NCBI GenBank assembly: GCA_903881535.1
Contig: CAIRTT010000045.1
Coordinates: 1-5,180, forward strand
From: an uncultured Armatimonadota bacterium
GTDB lineage: Bacteria; Armatimonadota; Armatimonadia; Armatimonadales; Armatimonadaceae
DNA length: 5,180 bases
Direction: 5' to 3'
Under the pieces are notes generated by a model. It saw only the letters and a list, made by a program, of their open reading frames with translations. It was not told where the DNA came from and did no database searches. A program made the position numbers and the translations under genes. Within the stretch, counting starts at the first letter, position 1, and each line of letters begins with the position of its first letter. Of the stretch, positions 1-5,180 are shown one piece after another.

Positions 1-94
1 CCTTCACACATATTTAAGTGTCATTCATAGGAGACACACAAAACATGTAATTCGTTTCAAGTATACCAAGCAACTATGTCAGCATGGCAGAGGC
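1..94. other. Non-coding stretch downstream of proB
   Basis: No gene is visible between the proB stop and the left edge. A weak inverted repeat GTGTC (18-22) / GACAC (33-37) with a 10-nt loop is present but lacks a T-run, so I do not call it a terminator. Minus-strand ATG codons here lead either to a quick stop or off the window edge (ATG at 11-9), so a following gene such as proA can be neither supported nor excluded. Confidence 0.4.
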
Positions 95-1204
95 TTACAA
101 GAGAGCCAAGTCATCCCTATGGATAACCACCGGGCCGGCTGTGTATCCAAGAACCTGCTCAATGTCAGCTTCACGGCATCCAGAAATTTGCTTCACTTCG
201 TACGCGTCGTAGCGGGCAATCCCAGTAGCAATGTGAGTCTCCCCATTGTAAATGCGTACGATATCGCCACGAACAAAAGCCCCTTTGACATCGACGACAC
301 CAACGGCAAGCAAGCTCGCCCCCTTGCGAATAATCCAGTCAGCAGCACCCACATTGCAGATAATCCGACCATCCCCCGGGTTTGCAAGAATCCACCGTGT
401 TCGGCCATCTTGAAGGGCAACTGTTGGCGTGACCAAAGTGCTTGGATACTCTCCGGCAATCACTGCCATCAATGCATCAAGTGGAGCACAGCCGACAATT
501 CTCGTCCAGATACCACCCGTTGCTGCAAGGGATGCGGCATCAAGCTTTGTCACCATTCCACCTGTCCCAAGGTGGGTACCAGGACCCCCGACACATTTAC
601 GAAACTGTTCCAGTTCACTCGCTGAGAGTGACTCAACCAGCCGTGCAGCTGTGTCAATCCGTGGGTTCCCGGTATACATTCCAGAAACATCCGTCCAAAG
701 CACAACCCCTGCCGCACCGATAGCAAGCGCAACCTGCGCGGCAAGAGAGTCATTATCACCGTAGCGAATTTCATCAACGGCTACAGAGTCATTTTCATTG
801 ACAATCGGTACGACCCCGGCATTCAGCATCGCCTGCAACGTATCGCGGACATTTAGGTTTGCCGTTCGACTCGACAGCTCAGCCTTTGTCACCAATACTT
901 GCCCACAGAGTGTGGAAACCTGAGCGAAGGCTGATGACCACAGCGCCATTAAATGATGCTGTCCGATGGTCGCGAGGACCTGCTTTGAAGTGATATCAAC
1001 CTTATCGGCAAGGGCGCTCAGCTGTCGCCTACCGAGTGCAACAGCCCCACTTGATACGATGACGACGTTTATACCTGCCTGGTGCAGATCCTCAATAGAA
1101 TGCACAATCGAAGCGAAGTTGGCTTCATTGACAGTATTTCCGGGTGTTTTTACCAATGTTGATGAGCCAAATTTTATAACCACAATGGCTCCGCGCTCAA
1201 GCAT
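95..1204 (-). CDS. proB: Glutamate 5-kinase (proline biosynthesis)
   Basis: Cytoplasmic kinase that phosphorylates L-glutamate with ATP to gamma-glutamyl 5-phosphate, the first step of proline synthesis. The 369-residue length matches full-length ProB (E. coli 367). An amino-acid kinase domain covers about residues 7-260: VIKFGSSTL with Lys11 near the N-terminus, SSGAVALG at 51-58, NENDS at 136-140, YGDNDSLAA at 148-156, and the family signature GTGGMVTKL at 213-221. A C-terminal PUA domain covers about 278-358, closing with GYTAGPVVIHRDDL, the usual ProB ending. The ATG at 1204 places the first kinase strand at the normal distance from the N-terminus. It overlaps the upstream stop as TGATG, with a weak GGGA five bases before it, so translation is probably coupled to the upstream gene. 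In many ProB enzymes the kinase is feedback-inhibited by proline; that is family knowledge. No proA is visible here. Function is secure. Confidence 0.97.
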   Translation of the reverse strand: MLERGAIVVIKFGSSTLVKTPGNTVNEANFASIVHSIEDLHQAGINVVIVSSGAVALGRRQLSALADKVDITSKQVLATIGQHHLMALWSSAFAQVSTLCGQVLVTKAELSSRTANLNVRDTLQAMLNAGVVPIVNENDSVAVDEIRYGDNDSLAAQVALAIGAAGVVLWTDVSGMYTGNPRIDTAARLVESLSASELEQFRKCVGGPGTHLGTGGMVTKLDAASLAATGGIWTRIVGCAPLDALMAVIAGEYPSTLVTPTVALQDGRTRWILANPGDGRIICNVGAADWIIRKGASLLAVGVVDVKGAFVRGDIVRIYNGETHIATGIARYDAYEVKQISGCREADIEQVLGYTAGPVVIHRDDLALL

Positions 1205-2223
1205 CAGCGTCCCAGCTGCCGAACAGTATCCACTTCATCCGCAAACCGCTGCTCTGAGCGCAGGCGGTCGTATTCCCCTTCGAGTGCGGCGAACGCCGAT
1301 GTTACATCTGCAAGGCTGGCACGTGCCTGAAACGCCGATGCCGTCGAAGGAGGCATCGCGAGCAAAGGATCAATCGCATCATCTGCGGGAGCCAAGCCGC
1401 TAAGCGCGAGCGTCGCTTGCTTCACAATTAAGTGTTCACGAAGTGGCTGGCAGGCTTCTAAGCTGGCTTTAAGACGATCAAGGCACCGGCGTGCATCTGG
1501 ATACTCTTCAAGGTCGATATCGGTCCAGGCACGGAGAAACTCCTCGCCTTCATCTTCGATCTGATCCAGTGCCGTAAGACGCTTTGAGCATCCCTCGTGT
1601 GTCAGACGGGTCCAATCGACCACCATCGGATCCAACCGATTCTGCCACCGTATAAGGGTTACTTCCCAAAGCTTTACATGGTAGCGGTCACGTTGCCGCG
1701 CCAGTGCATCCCCAGCCTGCAATAGCTGCTGATGAATGCGCTCCCAGGCGGCATCCCTGCCAGTGCCCGTGGTTGCCCTACGCTCCCACTGCGCCCGGGT
1801 CTCAGCCAATCGACGCTCGCGGTTGCGGAGCTCTACAAGACGTTCGCCGATGCGCCGCTCGATTTCCCGGAGCGAGACAGCTGCTTTTGTTTTCGCCGCC
1901 GTGGGTTGCTGACCACGATCTGCACCAAGGAGAATTCCTAGGGAGACGCCAACGGCCACGCCAACGGCTACTCCGACTCCCTGCATGAGAAGCGCACCAA
2001 GTACAGCCCCGATAAACGCACCAATCATGGCGCGTGTTGCATCGTTCATCTCAGGGCCAAGCGTAAACATTCCAGCCATCCCAGAAATGGATGACATGGG
2101 TTCAGGAACACCACAGTTCGGACACACTCTGTCCGTTTCATTGACATGGTAGCGACAACCAATACATTGCTTGTACGTTGGTTCCTGTTGTCGCTGTTGT
2201 GGTTCCTGTGCCTGCATAGACAT
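1204..2223 (-). CDS. Unrecognised membrane protein: zinc ribbon, glycine-ladder membrane segment, coiled coil
   Basis: I do not recognise this 339-residue protein as a named family. After a Gln-rich start, a zinc ribbon is formed by C20xxC23 and C34xxC37 (CIGC...CPNC). A hydrophobic stretch at about 65-100 is built on glycine every fourth residue (G68, G72, G76, then G84, G88, G92, G96, G100), long enough for one long or two short membrane helices. Residues 117-150 are highly charged (Arg/Glu rich) and look like a coiled coil. More helical sequence follows to about 270, then a Pro/Ala-rich linker near 275-300 and a final charged helix. It lies 48 nt after a beta-barrel-like gene and overlaps the proB start by one base, so it is probably co-transcribed with both. 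The start is ATG 2223, though ATG 2217 is also possible; neither has a strong Shine-Dalgarno sequence. The gene is surely real, but its function is unknown. A scaffold or membrane stress-sensing role would be speculation. Confidence 0.9.
   Translation of the reverse strand: MSMQAQEPQQRQQEPTYKQCIGCRYHVNETDRVCPNCGVPEPMSSISGMAGMFTLGPEMNDATRAMIGAFIGAVLGALLMQGVGVAVGVAVGVSLGILLGADRGQQPTAAKTKAAVSLREIERRIGERLVELRNRERRLAETRAQWERRATTGTGRDAAWERIHQQLLQAGDALARQRDRYHVKLWEVTLIRWQNRLDPMVVDWTRLTHEGCSKRLTALDQIEDEGEEFLRAWTDIDLEEYPDARRCLDRLKASLEACQPLREHLIVKQATLALSGLAPADDAIDPLLAMPPSTASAFQARASLADVTSAFAALEGEYDRLRSEQRFADEVDTVRQLGR
1945..1980 (-). repeat. Imperfect 12-bp tandem repeat encoding the glycine ladder
   Basis: Two near-identical 12-bp units (gacgccaacggc at 1945-1956 and cacgccaacggc at 1957-1968) are followed by a diverged third (tactccgactcc, 1969-1980). 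On the coding strand each unit encodes four residues of the Gly-x-x-x pattern (roughly VAVG) in the membrane segment of the zinc-ribbon protein. The unit length is a multiple of three, so copy-number change would keep the frame while lengthening or shortening the hydrophobic helix by about one turn. Confidence 0.75.
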
Positions 2224-2272
2224 TACTTACTTATTTACGCCATCCTATTGTTCCAAGTCTACCTGTTGAAAA

Positions 2273-2782
2273 TCAGAGACGGTAACCAAACCCAATGCCA
2301 AATCCTGTGAAATCACGTCCATCCTGACTGAGAGCTTGGATAAATTGTGCTTCGATATCGAGGCGGTTACGGCTGATGCTAATGCCCAACCCGGTTGCGG
2401 GTGCAGCGGTGAATCGTGATTTCCCTGCCGATGTGTATGCACCAACGAGTCCGCCCTCGGCGAACACAGCCAGATTAAATGCACTCTGCTTGCTTCCAAC
2501 CTGCAGGGTTGCACGATACAAGGCAGGAATGAGAATCAACCTCGTCCCATCATCGCTCTTCGCCGGCGCACTCAAAAGTCGGATATCTGGTGAAAATACG
2601 ACATCTTTTCTCGACCAATCCGGTCGGTTACGTAATCCGATAGACGTCCAAGTCGATCCAAAGGATTGCCGGATGGACGCATTTACAGGAACATAAACAG
2701 CGATGTTGGGCACTGTTACGGTAGCTGGCCGTTCCGTACCATCGACACTTAACATCAGCAAGGAACACAAGGATAGCAGCAT
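2273..2782 (-). CDS. Small exported beta-barrel-like outer membrane protein, hypothetical
   Basis: A 169-residue protein with a hydrophobic N-terminus (MLLSLCSLLMLSV) that resembles a short signal peptide, although it lacks the usual Lys/Arg. The rest alternates polar and hydrophobic residues in strand-like segments separated by Gly, Asn and Asp turns (for example LILIPALYRATLQV, AFNLAVFAEGGLVGAY, TGLGISISRNRLDIEAQFI). It ends in FGIGFGYRL, which resembles the last strand of an outer membrane barrel, but with a terminal Leu rather than Phe. At about 150 mature residues it could form a small eight-stranded barrel; this is inferred from pattern only. The start ATG is supported by AGGA six bases upstream (2789-2792) and an in-frame TAA two codons before it. 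Cys6 sits too close to the start to be a convincing lipoprotein cysteine. It is probably the first gene of the operon with the zinc-ribbon protein and proB. No specific family is recognised. Confidence 0.85.
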   Translation of the reverse strand: MLLSLCSLLMLSVDGTERPATVTVPNIAVYVPVNASIRQSFGSTWTSIGLRNRPDWSRKDVVFSPDIRLLSAPAKSDDGTRLILIPALYRATLQVGSKQSAFNLAVFAEGGLVGAYTSAGKSRFTAAPATGLGISISRNRLDIEAQFIQALSQDGRDFTGFGIGFGYRL

Positions 2783-2884
2783 GAATTATCCTAGCGTGAT
2801 GCATCCTAGAGTGCCATAAATCGTAAACTAGCGGGAACAAAACCAGCATTTCAAAAGTCATTTAGAGTGCAGGGAGAATCATCG
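2783..2884. promoter_or_regulatory. Divergent intergenic region between the beta-barrel gene and msrB
   Basis: This roughly 100-bp stretch must hold the promoters for msrB (rightwards) and the three-gene operon (leftwards), since the genes diverge here. No pair of boxes close to the sigma-70 consensus is clear in either direction. On the minus strand a TTGAAA at 2849-2854 is a fair -35, but only a poor -10 (TAGTTT) lies at suitable spacing. The heptamer ATCCTAG occurs twice in direct orientation 15 bp apart (2788-2794 and 2803-2809), a possible operator. The assignment as a regulatory region is positional; individual elements are uncertain. Confidence 0.45.
2871..2876 (+). promoter_or_regulatory. 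Ribosome binding site of msrB
   Basis: AGGGAG lies eight bases before the ATG at 2885. It decides the start: an in-frame GTG at 2867 would put this site inside the coding sequence and would have no Shine-Dalgarno sequence of its own. Confidence 0.75.
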
Positions 2885-3430
2885 ATGCTTATTCCAACGC
2901 TTTGTCTTGTTTTTGTCACAATCATTTCTGCTCAGACTGGGAACACACAGTCGCCAACAACGACCGCAGACACGAAAGCGGCGGATTACATCCCAGATGT
3001 CATCGCAAAAATCACCAAAACTCCAGCAGAGTGGCGGAAAACCTTGACAGCAAGTCAGTTTCAAATACTGCGACAAGCAGCAACGGAGCGAGCATTTGCA
3101 AACTCGTTCTGGAATAACCACACAGATGGTCTCTATTCTTGTGCGGGATGTGACTTGCCCTTGTTCAATACATCCACCAAATTTGATAGCGGCACAGGCT
3201 GGCCCAGCTTTTACCAGCCAATCCAAAAGCGGGTCATTTCGGAGCGTCGTGATCCGGATGGCGACCGTGTAGAAATCCTCTGCGCGCGTTGCGATGGCCA
3301 TCTGGGCCATTTGTTCGATGATGCAAATGGACAGTTTGGCATTCCCAAAACTCCGAACGGGTTACGCTATTGCATGAACAGCGGTGCGATGCGGTTTAGA
3401 AAAAAAATTGCAGACCGGCCAAAGCCCTGA
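2885..3430 (+). CDS. msrB: Exported peptide-methionine (R)-S-oxide reductase MsrB
   Basis: Reduces the R form of methionine sulfoxide in oxidised proteins, restoring methionine. Numbering from ATG 2885 (181 residues), residues 1-16 are hydrophobic (MLIPTLCLVFVTIISA) and look like a signal peptide with cleavage near Ala16, suggesting a periplasmic enzyme. The SelR/MsrB domain covers about 45-173. It has zinc cysteines C86xxC89 (CAGC) and C133xxC136 (CARC), the SGTGWPSFY motif at 102-110, HLGHLFDD at 139-146, and the catalytic Cys163 in RYCMNS. The position occupied by the resolving cysteine in E. coli MsrB (SGCGWPSF) is Thr104, and no other cysteine remains in the mature protein, so regeneration must use a partner directly. 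The gene stands alone, divergent from the beta-barrel operon and convergent with ilvD. The last codons form part of the terminator hairpin. Family assignment is secure; export is likely, although the n-region lacks a basic residue. Confidence 0.95.
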   Translation: MLIPTLCLVFVTIISAQTGNTQSPTTTADTKAADYIPDVIAKITKTPAEWRKTLTASQFQILRQAATERAFANSFWNNHTDGLYSCAGCDLPLFNTSTKFDSGTGWPSFYQPIQKRVISERRDPDGDRVEILCARCDGHLGHLFDDANGQFGIPKTPNGLRYCMNSGAMRFRKKIADRPKP

Positions 3431-3453
3431 GTTGGGTCTGACCGGTCTGTTTT
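3400..3453. terminator. Bidirectional intrinsic terminator shared by msrB and ilvD
   Basis: CAGACCGG (3411-3418) and CCGGTCTG (3442-3449) form a perfect 8-bp stem around a 23-nt loop, which can form a smaller internal stem (AGCCC with GGGTCT, one bulge). Read leftwards, after ilvD, the stem is followed by CAA and eight T residues (A-tract 3400-3407 on the plus strand), a strong terminator. Read rightwards, after msrB, it is followed by TTTT (3450-3453), which is weaker. The left arm and A-tract lie inside the msrB coding sequence, and the msrB stop codon lies in the loop. Confidence 0.85.
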
Positions 3454-3460
3454 CACCCAA

Positions 3461-5137
3461 TCAGAATCGGTCGGTAACAGCTCCAAGACTTGCAGAGCTA
3501 ACCAGTTTGGCAAACTTCGCAAGGACACCCTTGGTGTAACGCGGAGCAGGCGCAACCCAAACGGCTCGTCGTTGAGCAAGCTCTTCATCGGAGATGTTTA
3601 CCTGTAGGAGCAGCTGGTGGGCATCGATTGTGATCGAATCCCCTTCCTTCAACAGACCAATCGTTCCACCCACCGCAGCTTCGGGCGAAACATGACCGAC
3701 AACAAGCCCAAAGGTACCGCCACTAAATCGGCCATCCGTGATGAAACCAACAGAATCACCGAGCCCGGCACCAATGATCGCCGATGTAGGAGCGAGCATT
3801 TCACGCATCCCCGGTCCACCCTTTGGACCTTCGTAGCGGATAACAAGGACATCCCCAGGGTGGATACTCCCCGCGAGGATGCTCTCAAGGCACTCCTCTT
3901 CTGAATCGAAGACTCTGGCGGGACCCGTGATGACTGGTACCTTTACACCTGAGATTTTAGCAACAGCGCCTTCCGGTGCGAGGTTGCCCTTTAAGATAGC
4001 CAAGTGGCCCTCAGAGTAAAGCGGTTTATCAAATGGCCGTACAACATCCTGTCCAGCAGGAGGCTCACTCGGTATGTTTGCAAGTGTCTCTGCAATGGTC
4101 TTGCCAGTGATGGTCATACAATCCCCGTGTAAAAGCCCTCGGTCGAGGAGCATTTTCATGACGAGCGGAACGCCACCAACCCTGTGTAAATCTGTCGCGA
4201 CGTACTTACCGCTTGGCTTAAGATCACAGACCACTGGAATGTTTTTACGGATGCGCTCAAAGTCATCGACTGTGAGAGTAACGCCTGCTGCATCTGCGAT
4301 AGCAATCAAGTGGAGAACGGCATTCGTCGAACCACCAAGAGCCATGGTAACGGCAATTGCGTTTTCGAAAGCCTTAAATGTAAGCATTTCGGATGGAAGC
4401 CTGTTGGCGCGAACTGCCTCTACCAGGACCCGGCCACTCTCAGCAGCATTCTCAGCCTTTTCAGGATCTTCAGCAGCCATCGTTGATGAGCCAGGCAGAC
4501 TTAACCCCAAGACCTCGATCGCCGACGACATTGTGTTCGCCGTGTACATCCCACCGCAGCTACCAGCACCTGGAATTGCCCTGCATTCGATTTCATGCAG
4601 CTCTGTGTCGTCCATTTTGCCAGCACTGTGCGCGCCGACCGCCTCAAAAACGCTGACAACGGTAAGGTCTTGCCCCCGGTGTTTACCTGGTTTGATCGTT
4701 CCACCGTAGACAAATATGGCGGGAACATTGAGGCGTGCCATCGCGATGATGGCGCCGGGCATGTTTTTGTCACAGCCACCGATGGCAATAACGCCATCCA
4801 TGCTTTGACCACCGATAACCGTTTCGATGGAATCAGCAATGACTTCACGGGAGACGAGGGAAAACTTCATGCCTTCCGTGCCCATCGAGATTCCATCAGA
4901 AATCGTAATTGTCCCAAAGGTCTGCGGCATCCCGCCGGCTTCCCTGACAGCCTGCTCGGCACGCTCGGCTAATGGCCGAATCCCCATGTTGCATGGAGTG
5001 ATGGTCGAATGCCCGCTTGCGATTCCGATGATTGGCTTGTCAAAGTCACCATCGCCAAATCCGACGGCCCGAAGCATGGACCGGTTCGGGGCGCGATGTG
5101 TACCTTCGGTTACGATTCGACTGCGATTGTTATCCAC
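3461..5137 (-). CDS. ilvD: Dihydroxy-acid dehydratase (branched-chain amino acid biosynthesis)
   Basis: Cytoplasmic iron-sulfur enzyme that dehydrates 2,3-dihydroxy-isovalerate and 2,3-dihydroxy-3-methylvalerate to the 2-keto acids leading to valine, leucine and isoleucine. Numbering from GTG 5137 (558 residues), the three cluster cysteines are Cys49 (TPCNMG), Cys122 (GGCDKNMPG) and Cys194 (GSCGGMYTANT). All three being present suggests a [2Fe-2S]-type enzyme; that is inference from the family. Asp123-Lys124 provide the metal-binding residues, and Ser472 in GRFSGGT is the expected catalytic base. The C-terminus (RRAVW...TKGVLAKFAKLVSSAS) is typical and the length is normal. GTG 5137 is chosen because AGGAG lies nine bases upstream and the resulting MDNNRSRIVTEGTHRAPNR start matches the family. 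An in-frame GTG at 5155 would place that site inside the gene. No other ilv genes are visible; upstream sequence is cut off by the window edge. Confidence 0.97.
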   Translation of the reverse strand: MDNNRSRIVTEGTHRAPNRSMLRAVGFGDGDFDKPIIGIASGHSTITPCNMGIRPLAERAEQAVREAGGMPQTFGTITISDGISMGTEGMKFSLVSREVIADSIETVIGGQSMDGVIAIGGCDKNMPGAIIAMARLNVPAIFVYGGTIKPGKHRGQDLTVVSVFEAVGAHSAGKMDDTELHEIECRAIPGAGSCGGMYTANTMSSAIEVLGLSLPGSSTMAAEDPEKAENAAESGRVLVEAVRANRLPSEMLTFKAFENAIAVTMALGGSTNAVLHLIAIADAAGVTLTVDDFERIRKNIPVVCDLKPSGKYVATDLHRVGGVPLVMKMLLDRGLLHGDCMTITGKTIAETLANIPSEPPAGQDVVRPFDKPLYSEGHLAILKGNLAPEGAVAKISGVKVPVITGPARVFDSEEECLESILAGSIHPGDVLVIRYEGPKGGPGMREMLAPTSAIIGAGLGDSVGFITDGRFSGGTFGLVVGHVSPEAAVGGTIGLLKEGDSITIDAHQLLLQVNISDEELAQRRAVWVAPAPRYTKGVLAKFAKLVSSASLGAVTDRF

Positions 5138-5146
5138 GATACAAAA

Positions 5147-5151
5147 CTCCT
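5147..5151 (-). promoter_or_regulatory. Ribosome binding site of ilvD
   Basis: On the minus strand AGGAG stands nine bases before GTG 5137. It favours that GTG over the in-frame GTG at 5155 and gives a protein six residues shorter at the N-terminus. Confidence 0.75.
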
Positions 5152-5155
5152 GCAC

Positions 5156-5180
5156 AAAAGACTGATGTGTGGATTCAGTC
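5156..5180 (-). terminator. Small hairpin with T-run just upstream of ilvD
   Basis: On the minus strand GACTGA (5180-5175) and TCAGTC (5165-5160) form a 6-bp stem with a 9-nt loop, followed by TTTT (5159-5156) and then the ilvD ribosome binding site. It may be the terminator of a gene beyond the right edge, a leader or attenuator hairpin of ilvD, or chance. The stem is short, with only two of its six pairs G-C beyond the A-T pairs at its ends, and the window stops at its base, so any extension cannot be seen. Confidence 0.35.

Noticed and set aside
12..41. Promoter-like boxes on the minus strand, TTGTGT and TTAAAT with 18-bp spacing
   Set aside because: Both boxes are poor matches and the transcript start would fall near or beyond the window edge, so no downstream gene can support it.
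119..625. Open frame of 168 codons on the plus strand opposite proB
   Set aside because: It lies fully antisense to a secure proB, and its translation shows no domain or sensible composition.
2224..2272. Possible internal promoter (TTCAAC, 17 bp, TAGGAT on the minus strand) between the beta-barrel and zinc-ribbon genes
   Set aside because: The -35 box matches poorly and the short gap is adequately explained by co-transcription.
2376..2696. Open frame of 106 codons on the plus strand opposite the beta-barrel gene
   Set aside because: Antisense to the better-supported gene, which has a ribosome binding site and signal-like N-terminus; this frame has neither.
2786..2792. GATAAT on the minus strand as a -10 box for the beta-barrel gene
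   Set aside because: No acceptable -35 lies 16-18 bp upstream, and the sequence overlaps the AGGA ribosome binding site, leaving no room for a leader.
2628..2861. Minus-strand frame of 77 codons overlapping the start of the beta-barrel gene
   Set aside because: Mostly overlaps the beta-barrel gene in another frame; the His/Cys-rich translation looks random and there is no clear ribosome binding site.
4074..4709. Open frame of 211 codons on the plus strand opposite ilvD
   Set aside because: A long antisense frame caused by codon bias in ilvD; Ser/Pro/Thr/Ala-rich low-information translation with no recognisable motif.

Overview
The window holds five protein genes packed at normal bacterial density, with no RNA genes, mobile elements or CRISPR arrays visible. 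An exported beta-barrel-like protein and an exported methionine sulfoxide reductase B point to a Gram-negative (diderm) bacterium. The ilvD product has the N-terminal pattern (RAPNRSMLRAVGF, then GIASGHSTITPCN) that I associate with cyanobacterial-type dihydroxy-acid dehydratases and relatives in other phyla. Base composition is roughly balanced. I cannot name the phylum from this sequence alone.

Left two thirds, minus strand: three genes read leftwards as a probable operon. First is a small exported beta-barrel-like protein (2782 to 2273). After a 48-nt gap comes an unrecognised 339-residue membrane protein (2223 to 1204), with an N-terminal zinc ribbon, a very regular glycine ladder in its membrane region and a charged coiled-coil C-terminal part. 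Last is proB, glutamate 5-kinase (1204 to 95), whose start codon overlaps the stop of the membrane gene by one base (TGATG). proB makes gamma-glutamyl phosphate for proline synthesis. The next step, proA, is not in the window and could lie beyond the left edge.

Middle: a divergent intergenic region of about 100 bp (2783-2884) separates this operon from msrB, which runs rightwards (2885 to 3430) and encodes an exported MsrB with a catalytic cysteine but no resolving cysteine.

Right: ilvD (5137 to 3461, minus strand) converges on msrB with only 30 bp between the stop codons. One hairpin, flanked by an A-tract on one side and a T-tract on the other, looks like a shared bidirectional terminator; its left half lies inside the msrB coding sequence. 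At the right edge, a small hairpin followed by TTTT precedes the ilvD ribosome binding site.

The metabolic genes are ordinary. The part most likely to be undescribed is the zinc-ribbon/glycine-ladder/coiled-coil protein and its pairing with a beta-barrel-like protein and proB.
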